Notes: generated from the letters alone by a model not told the origin. A stretch of DNA of 64,000 nt from Bacteroidales bacterium (GCA_025210735.1 JAOARD010000052.1:62001-126000), one strand, 5' to 3'. Shown: positions 24,997 through 34,068, numbered from the stretch's first letter. Translations and numbers: made by a program.

Positions 24997-26220
24997 ATGG
25001 GTTACTTACACGGTATAACAGTAAAAGAGGGTGAAAAACCCGTTATCCTTGCATCTGGTGATACGGTAATAGCTGTTGTTGGTACAGCTTCAAAAGGCGA
25101 TACCAATTCAGCAAAACTGGTTACATCAAAGAAGCAGGCAAAAGAGCTGTTTGGTGATAACATAGGAGGTTTTACACTTCCGGGAGCACTGGAGATAATA
25201 TTTACACATGCAAAAGTAAAGGTAATTGCAATTAATGTTCTTACAACTGCTGAGGCAACGGCTCTTATTACTTCAGGTAAAATGACAAAAGATGAACATG
25301 GTAACTGGGCATCTAATATAGGTAAAAAGACACTGCCAAGTGCAGTAGACTTTACCTCTAAAATTACAGCAGGTATTGAGTTATTGAATATAGCAGAGAC
25401 TGATTTTGGGCTAAAACCAAATGTAATTATTGCACCGGGATACTCACAGGTTGTTGCTGTAATGAACAAGCTTGATGATATATCTGCAAAGCTTAATGCT
25501 ACAGCAATATGTGATATTGCTGCTGATAGTGTAACAGCAGCTTTAACAGAGCGAAACAGTACATATAACCTGAGTAAAACGAATGTTATTTACACCTTTC
25601 CTGAGCTTATGTATTATAATGAGCATGAGAGTGAGCAACAACCTTTTGCACTGTCTGCTTTTGAGGCAGCAGGTAAAGCTGCACGTGATGCAGAAACAGG
25701 TTTTTGGAACTCACCAAGTAACTACCAGTTAACTGGCGTTACAGGAATGAGTGTAAAGATAACAGCTTCGTTGCAAGACTCTACAGCAGATACAAACCTG
25801 TTAAATGCTCAGGGTATAGTTACAGTTCTGCGCCTGGCTAAATCTGGTTACAGGCTTTGGGGAAACTGGACAAGTGCATTTCCTGCAACAGAGTTAAGCG
25901 ATGCAATGATATCATGCTCTGCTGTTAAGCAGAATATTACAGAGGCTCTGTTTTCAGGAGCGTTAAAGTTTGCGGATAAGACAATTACACCTCTTGTTAT
26001 TGACCTTATTCTGGATACTGTAAATGCACATCTGCGCAATATGGTTGGTAAAGGTGTAATAATAGCAGGTGAGTGTATTGTAGATAAAGATGATAACCCA
26101 CCGCAAGAGGTTGCAAAAGGTAAATTATCCTTTAAAAACATCATCACATATGCACCTAGTTTGGAGCAAATAACCTTTGAACAGGTGGTAGATATTGATA
26201 AGCTTAAAAGCATCTTTTAA
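24997..26220 (+). CDS. Tail sheath protein (Mu L-like)
   Basis: A 407-residue contractile tail sheath subunit. The N-terminal GVTVKEGEKP-like start (GITVKEGEKPV) and VIAVVGTASKGDTNSAKLVTSKKQAKELFGD are typical. A central VIIAPGYSQVVAVMNKLDDI and a C-terminal part with VRNMVGKGVI-like segment (LRNMVGKGVIIAGECI) match the sheath core. Confidence 0.9.
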   Translation: MGYLHGITVKEGEKPVILASGDTVIAVVGTASKGDTNSAKLVTSKKQAKELFGDNIGGFTLPGALEIIFTHAKVKVIAINVLTTAEATALITSGKMTKDEHGNWASNIGKKTLPSAVDFTSKITAGIELLNIAETDFGLKPNVIIAPGYSQVVAVMNKLDDISAKLNATAICDIAADSVTAALTERNSTYNLSKTNVIYTFPELMYYNEHESEQQPFALSAFEAAGKAARDAETGFWNSPSNYQLTGVTGMSVKITASLQDSTADTNLLNAQGIVTVLRLAKSGYRLWGNWTSAFPATELSDAMISCSAVKQNITEALFSGALKFADKTITPLVIDLILDTVNAHLRNMVGKGVIIAGECIVDKDDNPPQEVAKGKLSFKNIITYAPSLEQITFEQVVDIDKLKSIF

Positions 26221-26253
26221 GCACGTTTAAAACCCTTTTAAAAAGTCTTTAAT

Positions 26254-26757
26254 ATGATTAATAAGATATCAAACGCAAATGTATATATAAATGGTGTCAA
26301 CCTGCTTGGTAAACTGGAAGAGATAAACCTTCCGACTATTAAACAGAAGATGGCAGAGTTTAAAGCTCTTGGTATGTATGCAACTGTTGAGCTTCCCGTA
26401 GGACTTGAAAAGATGGAGGCTAAACTTAAGTGGAATAGTTTTTACCCTGAAGTGTTGGCGGGGGCAAACCTTACAACAGCAACAAACTTGGTGTTACGTG
26501 CCAATGTAGAGAAATACAATCCGGGTGGGCAGTTAACACAGGAACCTCTTACATGTATTATCAACGGTGTATTTAAAAGTATCCCTTTAGGTACGTTTAA
26601 GCCGGGTGATAAAGTATCAGGTATTGAGCACACAATGAGTGTATACTATTTAAAGCAGGCTATAGGTGATCTGCAAATAGTAGAGGTTGATGTATGGAAT
26701 AGCATTCTGGCTATTGGTGCTATAGATCAACTATTCATGTTCAAAGTTAATCAGTAA
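26254..26757 (+). CDS. Tail tube protein (FII/gp M-like)
   Basis: A 167-residue protein with the major tail tube pattern: VYINGVNLLGKLEEINLPTIKQK and GMYATVELPVGLEKMEAKLKWN, ending with a beta-rich KPGDKVSGIEHTMSVYYLKQAIG. It forms the inner tube of the contractile tail, directly after the sheath. Confidence 0.88.
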   Translation: MINKISNANVYINGVNLLGKLEEINLPTIKQKMAEFKALGMYATVELPVGLEKMEAKLKWNSFYPEVLAGANLTTATNLVLRANVEKYNPGGQLTQEPLTCIINGVFKSIPLGTFKPGDKVSGIEHTMSVYYLKQAIGDLQIVEVDVWNSILAIGAIDQLFMFKVNQ

Positions 26758-26762
26758 CAGTT

Positions 26763-27329
26763 ATGGGTAAGATTGACGAAAGCGGAGCAGATACATTAAA
26801 CTGGAATAACAGCGAGGTTTACCAGATAGAGGAGAATGATCCTGTGCAGGGTGGAGCTGATGGTATTTCAAACAAACAGGCAAAGGAGCTTGCTAAACGT
26901 ACAAGTAATCTTAACCTGAGAGTAGCAGATATTGAGATGCTTGTGCGGGAGAATCCTGACGGTGTTGTTAATACACTTGTTGAGATGATTAACGCTTTTA
27001 AAGCATTCCCTGAAGGTGAGCAGGCTCTTGCCAATGCTCTTGCCAGTAAAGCAACAAAAGCAGAGTTAACATCTGGTTTGGCAAGTAAGGCAGATAAGAA
27101 CGGTGACATTAATCAATCATTTTCAGCTTATTCAATACAAACGAAAGGTGTTAATAATCTTACAAACTCTGTAAATGAGTTCAACTTTATTGGTTCTGGT
27201 TATTCAGAATCAACACTGTTCATTAATTATAAAGGTGCATCCAGTCCAATATCTACATATTACTTATGCAATGGACAAGGTAATAATATGGCTGGATTAG
27301 TAGTAAAATCGTTAAAAATAGTACCATGA
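26763..27329 (+). CDS. Phage tail-fibre-like protein
   Basis: A 188-residue protein. Residues about 80-115 carry two KATKAELTSGLASKADKNGD-type heptads typical of trimeric tail fibres. A C-terminal beta-rich part (STLFINYKGASSPISTYYLCNGQGN) would be a receptor-binding tip. It lies between tube and chaperone, not at the end as in Mu. The stop overlaps the next ATG. Confidence 0.55.
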   Translation: MGKIDESGADTLNWNNSEVYQIEENDPVQGGADGISNKQAKELAKRTSNLNLRVADIEMLVRENPDGVVNTLVEMINAFKAFPEGEQALANALASKATKAELTSGLASKADKNGDINQSFSAYSIQTKGVNNLTNSVNEFNFIGSGYSESTLFINYKGASSPISTYYLCNGQGNNMAGLVVKSLKIVP

Positions 27330-27835
27330 CAACACTTAGCGCAGGTGGTTTTTATCTTGAAGATGCATATACTCTTTTTGGTGTAACAGACTTTAGAGAG
27401 ATTTTTTACAATGCAAACGGATCAGCTAAAACAGAGGCTGAGGTAAAGGCTAAAGTGGGCGGTATTTTCGATAGTCGTTACTGCTCAGGTATCAGTGATT
27501 TTATTGCTAAAAAAGATGCCCGGTGTTTACTTGGTTATGTACATAATGTGCTAGACATTACACCGGATAGTGTAAGTCTGTTTCACCTTATAGGAGCACA
27601 AACAAATATAACCATCGTGGCATCACATCCGTGGAGTGTAGAGAGTGTAGATTTTTTCTACACCGTTAACCCTCCAACAGGAGGTATAGGAAGTACAAAC
27701 GTGGTAATAGAGGCTAAAGGAACCAACGATACAGACTACAATTTTACAGGGCAATTTACTGTACGTACATCGCAAAAAACAGCAACAGTTAATGTACGTC
27801 AGGATTGTAATCCAACAGGAAGAGTAAGAGGATAA
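27326..27835 (+). CDS. Phage structural protein with BACON-like domain
   Basis: A 169-residue protein. Residues about 92-165 read ITIVASHPWSVESVDFFYTVNPPTGGIGSTNVVIE..., which follows the BACON pattern (bulky W after a short strand, PxxGxxG loop, terminal ATVNVRQ strand). BACON domains are proposed to bind mucin or carbohydrate. The N-terminal 90 residues are specific. It is probably virion-exposed and may help adhesion. Confidence 0.6.
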   Translation: MTTLSAGGFYLEDAYTLFGVTDFREIFYNANGSAKTEAEVKAKVGGIFDSRYCSGISDFIAKKDARCLLGYVHNVLDITPDSVSLFHLIGAQTNITIVASHPWSVESVDFFYTVNPPTGGIGSTNVVIEAKGTNDTDYNFTGQFTVRTSQKTATVNVRQDCNPTGRVRG

Positions 27836-27861
27836 TTTAAAACTTAAAACAATAATAAAAG

Positions 27862-27948
27862 ATGAAACGAAGCATGAGAATGGTCATTCACACACACGAG
27901 GATGATTATAATGCGGAGTTCCATCTGGCAAATAAAAAACAATTATAA
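27862..27948 (+). CDS. Possible 28-aa microprotein
   Basis: A short frame MKRSMRMVIHTHEDDYNAEF... fits between the BACON gene and the chaperone, with its stop five bases before the next ATG. No independent support beyond position. Confidence 0.35.
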   Translation: MKRSMRMVIHTHEDDYNAEFHLANKKQL

Positions 27949-27952
27949 ACAG

Positions 27953-28261
27953 ATGAAAATAACAGTAGCAAAAGATGAAAAAAACTACAAAGAGGTAGTT
28001 ATAAGAAAAGGTACAGTAGAAGATATTATAAGAGCAGCGCAACTTGCCGGATCAACAGCCGGAGAGGTTGAGCAAACAGCAGCTCTTTTATCAGTATTAG
28101 CAACTTTTGACGGACAACAAATACCATACGAGGAGGTGAAAAAACTGCCTTTTGCGGATTTTTTGCAATTACAGGAGGCTTTAACCTCAAAGGGTTTGAT
28201 CATGTCTCAAAAGCAGTTTTCCTCATTGTCAAAGAAGGCGGGTTTACCAGTACAGAAGTAA
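27953..28261 (+). CDS. Tail assembly chaperone, short form
   Basis: A 102-residue protein, the zero-frame product. It has an N-terminal mixed region, EEVEQ-type helix (TAGEVEQTAALLSVLATF) and LPFADFLQLQEALTSKG, typical of tail tube/chaperone genes upstream of the tape measure. A second product is predicted by -1 frameshifting at 28159-28165. It lies between tail-fibre genes and the tape-measure gene, as in nearly all contractile-tailed phages. Confidence 0.75.
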   Translation: MKITVAKDEKNYKEVVIRKGTVEDIIRAAQLAGSTAGEVEQTAALLSVLATFDGQQIPYEEVKKLPFADFLQLQEALTSKGLIMSQKQFSSLSKKAGLPVQK

Positions 28262-28347
28262 AAAAAATGTCAGTTCAGGAGCTGACATTCTGGATTGATA
28301 AACTCAACTGGTACACCGAGCTGAGTAAACAAGATCAGGAGGAGTAG
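27953..28347 (+). CDS. Tail assembly chaperone, frameshifted long form
   Basis: Predicted join of 27953-28165 with the -1 frame from 28165 to 28347. That frame is open from 28111 to the TAG at 28345-28347 and encodes sequence such as FDHVSKAVFLIVKEGGFTS and then MSVQELTFWIDKLNWYTELS. This would be the analogue of lambda GT, which recruits tape measure. The slip site T TTT TTG fits the X XXY YYZ rule. Confidence 0.6.
28159..28165 (+). promoter_or_regulatory. -1 frameshift slippery heptamer T TTT TTG
   Basis: In the zero frame GAT TTT TTG CAA. Positions 28159-28165 form the canonical heptamer. A re-pairing of both tRNAs in the -1 frame needs no mismatch in the first two codon positions. Confidence 0.6.
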
Positions 28348-28539
28348 CTATTTAGCTTTCCTCCTGTTAATCCTCCTCTGCTTTCTACGTTTACGGCGTT
28401 TGCGCTTTTGCTCAATCTCTTCAGGAGTTGTTAAAAGATGACTGGCTCCTTTTCCTAATAAGCCCAATATCTTAAAAAGATAACTGACAAAGTATAAAAT
28501 CACAATACCAGAAAACAAATACAACAAAAATGTAGTCAT
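28348..28539 (-). CDS. Antisense small cationic membrane protein (moron candidate)
   Basis: A 63-residue protein. It opens with MTTFLLYLFSGIVILYFV, a single hydrophobic helix, then a strongly basic tail (KRKRRKRRKQRRINRRK). On the minus strand it starts within the CATG that also contains the tape-measure ATG (28538) and stops one base after the chaperone stop (28347). It therefore exactly fills the gap between these genes. This layout, opposite to late transcription, fits a moron expressed in the lysogen. Confidence 0.5.
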   Translation of the reverse strand: MTTFLLYLFSGIVILYFVSYLFKILGLLGKGASHLLTTPEEIEQKRKRRKRRKQRRINRRKAK

Positions 28540-30571
28540 GTCAGAAACGTTAAGTTTAAAAATAATATTCGATGCTGCTAATAACACCGGGGGTGTGTTT
28601 AGCAATATTAACCGTAAAGTTAATCAATCTGCAACAGGTGTACAAGCTCTGAACCGTCAATTTAACTCTATGAAGCAGTTGGCTGTAGGTGGTTTTGTTG
28701 CTAATATGGCTAAAGGTTTCTTTAATCTGGGTGCAAGTCTTGAAAATACTCAGGTCGGTTATGAGGTAATGCTGAAGGGGGCTGAACAGGCTCACCATAT
28801 GATAACTGCAATTAATACAAAAGCCAATAAAACACCTTACGACAATACAGACCTTTACAAAGTGTCTGAAACACTATTAGGTTTTGGTGTAGCTCATAAG
28901 AAGGTAATGCCATATATGAGTATGTTAGGCGATATTGCACGTGGTAATAAAGAGAGATTATCAGGTTTGGGGCTTGCTTTTGCACAGGTGCAGAGTGCGG
29001 GTAAACTATCAGGGCAGGATCTGCTACAGATGATTAATAGTGGCTATAACCCGCTAAAAGATATTGCTGCTCTCACTGGTAAGAGTATGGCACAGCTTAA
29101 AGTTGAGATGAGTAAAGGAGCAATATCAGCCGATATGGTTGCAAATGCAATGCAGAGAGCTACCAGTAAAGGAGGGCTGTATTACAAAATGTCTGAGAAG
29201 ATTGCCCAGACAGGATCAGGTGTTGCCTCTACAGCTCTTGGTAAATTTAAACTAGCCGTATCGGAACTAAGTATATCTGCTATGCCTGCAATGACTCAGG
29301 CAATAAAAGATGTTACCAAGTATATAGATATACTCGGTAAGTATGCAAAGAATAATGGTGATGCTGTAAAAACATTAATATCTGTTGCTATAAAAGGTGT
29401 TGTTGCTATTGGTGCATACAAGGTTATAACATTAGGAACAACATTAATAAAGAGTGTTATATCAACAGTTGGTGCATTCAGAAAGTTTCTTGGTGTATTC
29501 AGGTTAATGAATATAGCAATGGCACGTAATAATGTGGGGCAGGCAGCACGTTTAGTACGTCTGTTTGGCACTAGCGCGAAAAGAGCTGCCGAGTTTATCT
29601 GGGCAAAGAACAGAGCTCTTTTAATAGGTAACAGGATACTGAAGCTTTTCAGAAAACAGACATGGTTAGCTGTAGGTGCAGCATTAAAACATGGTATTGT
29701 ATCAAAAGCAGGAGCTGCTTTTATGTGGCTTAAAAATGGTGCCATGATAGCAGGTAGTACAATATCATCTATATATAGTAGTGCTACACTGGCAACAACA
29801 GCACTTATGATGAAACAGGGTGTTGTTACAGCAGCTCTAACAGTAAAACAGTGGGCATTAAATGTTGCAATGAATGCAAATCCAATAGGTATTATAATAA
29901 GCCTTATTGCTGCATTGATTGGAGGAGTAGTCTACTGTTACAATGAGTTTGCTGAGTTCCGGGCTGTTTTAGATACAATGTGGGATACTATAAAAGGTTT
30001 TGGTGAGTCTATTATTGATTTTATTATAGCTCCTTTTGAGTTCCTGTGGGAGCTTATTAAAGGTATAGGCAATGCCATTGGTTCTCTGTTTTCAGGTGAC
30101 GGACTGGAAGGTGCAGGAGATGCAATATCAGAGGGATTTGATAAAGGTGTAGAGGCAGGTTCTGCACGATTAGAGAAGTCGTGGGATAAAGCAAAAGATA
30201 CAGCTTTATCAATTGGTGATAACTACGACAAGCATTTAGCTGAAGAGGAGGCAAAGGAAGCTGCTGAAGAGGCTCAAATGAATCCTCAACTACCTGACAT
30301 TTCAAAATTTGACAGCTCAAATATAGGTGAGTACGATTATACTGCTGAGCTTGGTAATATGAATACAAACATTGCAGCTAACTCATTCACCTCTGCTGAG
30401 CAGGTAAGAGAGGTACAGGTAAACTATCAACCTACAATAAATGTGTCTGGTGATATGACAGAGAAGAGTAAAAGAGATTTATTACAGCTCCTTAAAGATC
30501 AAAAAAACGAGCTTGTAAAGCTTGTTAAAGAGGAGTTAAAACGAGAGCAAAGATTATCATATGCAAGGTAA
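28538..30571 (+). CDS. Tail tape measure protein
   Basis: A 677-residue protein. Long helical stretches, Ala/Gly-rich parts and the family-like segment GYEVMLKGAEQAHHMITAINTKA and YDNTDLYKVSETLLGFGV are seen. Hydrophobic segments around residues 430-470 fit a membrane-inserting region. Length fits a tail of about 100 nm at 1.5 Angstrom per residue. It ends overlapping the next gene. Confidence 0.88.
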   Translation: MSETLSLKIIFDAANNTGGVFSNINRKVNQSATGVQALNRQFNSMKQLAVGGFVANMAKGFFNLGASLENTQVGYEVMLKGAEQAHHMITAINTKANKTPYDNTDLYKVSETLLGFGVAHKKVMPYMSMLGDIARGNKERLSGLGLAFAQVQSAGKLSGQDLLQMINSGYNPLKDIAALTGKSMAQLKVEMSKGAISADMVANAMQRATSKGGLYYKMSEKIAQTGSGVASTALGKFKLAVSELSISAMPAMTQAIKDVTKYIDILGKYAKNNGDAVKTLISVAIKGVVAIGAYKVITLGTTLIKSVISTVGAFRKFLGVFRLMNIAMARNNVGQAARLVRLFGTSAKRAAEFIWAKNRALLIGNRILKLFRKQTWLAVGAALKHGIVSKAGAAFMWLKNGAMIAGSTISSIYSSATLATTALMMKQGVVTAALTVKQWALNVAMNANPIGIIISLIAALIGGVVYCYNEFAEFRAVLDTMWDTIKGFGESIIDFIIAPFEFLWELIKGIGNAIGSLFSGDGLEGAGDAISEGFDKGVEAGSARLEKSWDKAKDTALSIGDNYDKHLAEEEAKEAAEEAQMNPQLPDISKFDSSNIGEYDYTAELGNMNTNIAANSFTSAEQVREVQVNYQPTINVSGDMTEKSKRDLLQLLKDQKNELVKLVKEELKREQRLSYAR

Positions 30572-31253
30572 GATATATGCAAAGTTTGGTGATATTGAAC
30601 TCACCAACACAGACGGCTTAACAGCTTTTGATGAGAGTGTAAACTCTACAGAGGTGGAACACCCGCTTATAAAAGGTGCTCCTGTAACTCAAAGCATGGG
30701 TAAAGAGTTAAGAAAGATTAAACTTACATTATCATTACACTACGGTGTAGGTCATAATATAGAGCAGATACTCTCTTTACTCGATGAGATATTAGAGACT
30801 CAGCAACCTCAACACTTTATGTTTGCCGATGGCAGATATAAAGGAAAATATACACTATCATCAATTAATACTACTGTTCAAAAGACTGATGCTAAAGGTA
30901 AGTTATACGCTGCTGATATCTCAATAGTGATAACAGAGTATATACCCCGCAAAGTTATTGAATACAGAAAGATTGAGGAGGTTAAAAAGCAACCTAAAAA
31001 GGAGATAAGAAAAAAGGATGATACTCAGTACTACATTACCAGAGAAGGCGACAGGTGGCACCTTATTAGTATAATGGCTTACGGATCATCCGAACACGTG
31101 TTTGATTTACGTATGGCAAATCCTTCAGTAAAAGAAGACCCTGTATTTGCTATAGATGGAGGAATTGAAATTGTATTGCCTAAAGTAAAAAAGAAGAAAA
31201 AGACCTTAAATAATGCACCATGGATCAAGTCATCAATCAACCCGAATTTATAA
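30561..31253 (+). CDS. Baseplate/tail protein: U-like plus X-like (LysM) fusion
   Basis: A 230-residue protein. Residues 1-135 (FGDIELTNTDGLTAFDESV...) resemble P2 U-type tail terminator or Mu N-type fold. Residues about 152-210 (YYITREGDRWHLISIMAYGSSEHVFDLRMANP) match the P2 X (LysM-like) tail protein. Fusion of the two in one frame is not the textbook arrangement. It overlaps both neighbours. Confidence 0.65.
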   Translation: MQGKIYAKFGDIELTNTDGLTAFDESVNSTEVEHPLIKGAPVTQSMGKELRKIKLTLSLHYGVGHNIEQILSLLDEILETQQPQHFMFADGRYKGKYTLSSINTTVQKTDAKGKLYAADISIVITEYIPRKVIEYRKIEEVKKQPKKEIRKKDDTQYYITREGDRWHLISIMAYGSSEHVFDLRMANPSVKEDPVFAIDGGIEIVLPKVKKKKKTLNNAPWIKSSINPNL

Positions 31254-32194
31254 TAACATACAATGATAGTGATGTGACAAAGGATTTTACTCCTCTGTTA
31301 GAATCAATCATTTTTAAAGACTTTTTAGAGTCACGTGCTGCTGAACTGGAACTAACATTTGAAGATGAGCAGCGCAACTTTATGAATGACTGGTATCCTA
31401 AAAGCACCGATAAGGTATCTGCACAGTTGGGATATGAGAATACAGCTTTACTTGATTGCGGGCTGTTTTTTGTATATGAGGTTGTGCTTACTGGCAGCAG
31501 ATCAGCGGGCGATGTCTGTTCTATTCGCGCAGCTTCTGTAAATCGCAATAGCGTGAATAAGCCCATAAGAACTAAGCATCACAAATCTGTAGCAATAAAA
31601 AAAATTGCTGAAGATATTGCTTCAGAACTTGGTCTTACAGTTAAAGGTGAGACAGATGGAACATACAGCGGAGAGCAGAAACAGAAAGATATTGCTTTTA
31701 TGGAGTATGTGGCACGCAAAACAGGTAAGATATTTAAGATAGAGGGCAATGATCTTATACTGTATAACCTTGATTCAATTAAGAAAGCAAGCCACTATAT
31801 AGAGATAGACCTAGATAATGTTATTGATTATTCATTCAGCGATAAATCAGACGGCAAATACAGCAAGTGTACATGTAAGTGGTATGATGAGAAGAAAAAG
31901 ACTACATACATAGGCACAGCCACAAGCAGTAATGATGGTGGTGATGCTGTGATCTGGCAAGAGGTAGACAGTAACTCAGCAGCTCAAAAAGCAGCATCGG
32001 ACTGGCTGAAAGATATAGCTAAACAGGAACTTGAATTAGAACTTACTGTTGTTGGCAATGTAGGCTGTAGAGCAGGTATGAAGTTAAGGCTGATAAATGC
32101 CGGACGTTTCTCAGATGACTACTATATAAAGGAGTCAGAGCATGAGATATCAAGATCAGGAGGATATACAACTAAAATACTTATAGCAAAATGA
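31220..32194 (+). CDS. Baseplate hub protein (P2 D/Mu gp44-like)
   Basis: A 324-residue late control D-type hub: an N-terminal DFTPLLESIIFKDFLESRAAELELTFED, then a central DIAFMEYVARKTGKIFKIEGNDLILYN and a beta-rich C-terminus ending in HEISRSGGYTTKILIAK. It forms the hub at the tail tip into which the spike inserts. Confidence 0.85.
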   Translation: MDQVINQPEFIITYNDSDVTKDFTPLLESIIFKDFLESRAAELELTFEDEQRNFMNDWYPKSTDKVSAQLGYENTALLDCGLFFVYEVVLTGSRSAGDVCSIRAASVNRNSVNKPIRTKHHKSVAIKKIAEDIASELGLTVKGETDGTYSGEQKQKDIAFMEYVARKTGKIFKIEGNDLILYNLDSIKKASHYIEIDLDNVIDYSFSDKSDGKYSKCTCKWYDEKKKTTYIGTATSSNDGGDAVIWQEVDSNSAAQKAASDWLKDIAKQELELELTVVGNVGCRAGMKLRLINAGRFSDDYYIKESEHEISRSGGYTTKILIAK

Positions 32195-32715
32195 TAGAAT
32201 TTGGAGAGATAAAAGAGGTTAAAGAGGTTACTGTTGTGGTCAGTTTTCCCGCTTTGGATAGTGATATAGAGTGCAATATGTTGTACCCATATACTACAGA
32301 ACAGCAATTGTATTATAAACCAAAAGTTGGTGAGTCTGTAGCGTGCCACCTTGGTGCCAGAAAAGTATGTTTAGGTGCAATGTTTAATGACCAGGATAAA
32401 GCACCCAATACTGAAGGCACAATATATAAATCTGATACCACAGAGGTTATAAAAAGTTCTGAAGGTGTAGAGATTAAAAAGGGTGATGTAACAGTAAAAG
32501 TATCTGATAAGGTGGAGATTAAAAAAGGTAATACACAATTCAATGTATCAGATAAGATTGAGATAAAAGGAGCATCAACAGACCTAAAAACGGTACTGGA
32601 TAAAATTATTGATCAGTTATCTGGTCTTAAAACAGTTAAAGGCGATACTATATCACCTGATGCAATACCTCAACTGCAATTATTAAAACAACAATTATCT
32701 ACACTTCTAAAATAG
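32191..32715 (+). CDS. Baseplate spike protein (gpV-like)
   Basis: A 174-residue protein with an OB-like N-terminal part (SFPALDSDIECNMLYPYT) and three repeats (VEIKKGDVTVKVSDKVEIKK, TQFNVSDKIEIKG) that make a beta-helix needle. It punctures the outer membrane. Overlaps the hub gene by four bases. Confidence 0.82.
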   Translation: MIEFGEIKEVKEVTVVVSFPALDSDIECNMLYPYTTEQQLYYKPKVGESVACHLGARKVCLGAMFNDQDKAPNTEGTIYKSDTTEVIKSSEGVEIKKGDVTVKVSDKVEIKKGNTQFNVSDKIEIKGASTDLKTVLDKIIDQLSGLKTVKGDTISPDAIPQLQLLKQQLSTLLK

Positions 32716-32721
32716 AGTACT

Positions 32722-33549
32722 ATGCACGAGTTTATTGATAAAGACCCGGAAAAGATTATAACAAATACAGTTGCTCATATAGAGCAAAAGTACGGACAGA
32801 AGATATCTGAAGTATCACCAGAACGTATACTTGCAGATGTATTTGCATACAGAGAGCTTAATATACGTATAGATATGGAGCAGCTTATGCAACAGAACTT
32901 TGTACAGACGGCTACAGGTGTAGCCCTAGATAGATGGGGTGAGCTCTTTGGATATACCCGCAGTACTGGTGAGACCGATGATCAGTACCGTAGCCGTATA
33001 ATAAAGACGTATGCTGTTGTTGTAAATGGTACAAAGCAGGCATATGAGAGCAAGGTAAAGGCAATACCTGAGGTTCTTGATGCCTTTATAATGTCAAAAA
33101 GAGAGGACAAAACATTGCCTCCGGGAGTGCTAAAAGTTACAATACTTGAAAAGTCAGAGACTGACGGTATTGTATCAGGCAAAGTTCCTGACAGTGATGT
33201 GCAGCTTAAAGTAAATCAAACGCTGTTAAATCCCTCATTTGGTATAATAGGTGATGATATCACATTTAAAGCACCTGTAACTGTACCTGTTAATGGCTCT
33301 GTATCTATTTTAAAGCAGTTAGGTTATGACGATGCTGAGCTACTTAAAAATATTAACTTTCAACTCAGCAGTTATTTTGGTAAACTATCGCAGTCATTCA
33401 GCTCCTCTTTTGGTGTTTATGATCTTGAAAAAGAGCTCTTGAAAGCAGGAGGAGTATCACAGGTTACAGCTCTTGCATTTACAAACGTCCCAACACTGAA
33501 AGTTGGTGAGTTTTATATCAAAGGAACTATTAACATTTCAACACATTAA
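32722..33549 (+). CDS. Baseplate wedge protein J (Mu gp47-like)
   Basis: A 275-residue protein with the J signature TATGVALDRWGELFGYTRSTGETDDQYRSRI and a later PPGVLKVTILE strand. It forms the wedge/rim of the contractile baseplate. Confidence 0.85.
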   Translation: MHEFIDKDPEKIITNTVAHIEQKYGQKISEVSPERILADVFAYRELNIRIDMEQLMQQNFVQTATGVALDRWGELFGYTRSTGETDDQYRSRIIKTYAVVVNGTKQAYESKVKAIPEVLDAFIMSKREDKTLPPGVLKVTILEKSETDGIVSGKVPDSDVQLKVNQTLLNPSFGIIGDDITFKAPVTVPVNGSVSILKQLGYDDAELLKNINFQLSSYFGKLSQSFSSSFGVYDLEKELLKAGGVSQVTALAFTNVPTLKVGEFYIKGTINISTH

Positions 33550-33551
33550 TT

Positions 33552-34064
33552 ATGTTACCTGATAGTATAAAAACAGATTTTACAAATGCTCTTTATTCGG
33601 TCTTTAATGACCGTTTAAAACAGCTTAATATTGAAAGCCTGAAGATTGACCCACAAAACGAAAAAGATATCTATAAGCTTGATTTATGGTTGCAAATGTT
33701 TGGTATACCACGTGAGATATTACCCTCTGATCTGTCAGCTATAAGCCTGCGTGCTTTCCTTCAAAAGATTCAGACTATTACCCGCCAAGCAGGCACGCCA
33801 CGCTCAGTAGAATTGCTTTGCGAGGCTATTGGTGCCAGTAAAGCAACTATTAAATATGAGTATGTTAACAGGCACAATTCAGAGAGCAGATATAACTCTC
33901 AGCAAAAATATGATGCAGGAGCACAATACAAAAAGTTTGCAATAACAGTTGAGGTGTCTGGTGTTGAGAGCAGCCGGAGAGATTGGTACAAAACAACATT
34001 AGAAAAGATGTTCTTGCTGTTCATCCCGGCACGGATATACCTAGAAGTGTTAACGTTTATTTAA
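33552..34064 (+). CDS. Tail protein I-like (Mu gp48/DUF2313)
   Basis: A 170-residue protein with IYKLDLWLQMFGIP and QAGTPRSVELLCEAIGASKATI, similar to P2 I/Mu gp48 proteins that connect baseplate wedge and fibre. It is the last gene of the late operon and ends at a strong terminator. Confidence 0.7.
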   Translation: MLPDSIKTDFTNALYSVFNDRLKQLNIESLKIDPQNEKDIYKLDLWLQMFGIPREILPSDLSAISLRAFLQKIQTITRQAGTPRSVELLCEAIGASKATIKYEYVNRHNSESRYNSQQKYDAGAQYKKFAITVEVSGVESSRRDWYKTTLEKMFLLFIPARIYLEVLTFI

Positions 34065-34068
34065 AAGA

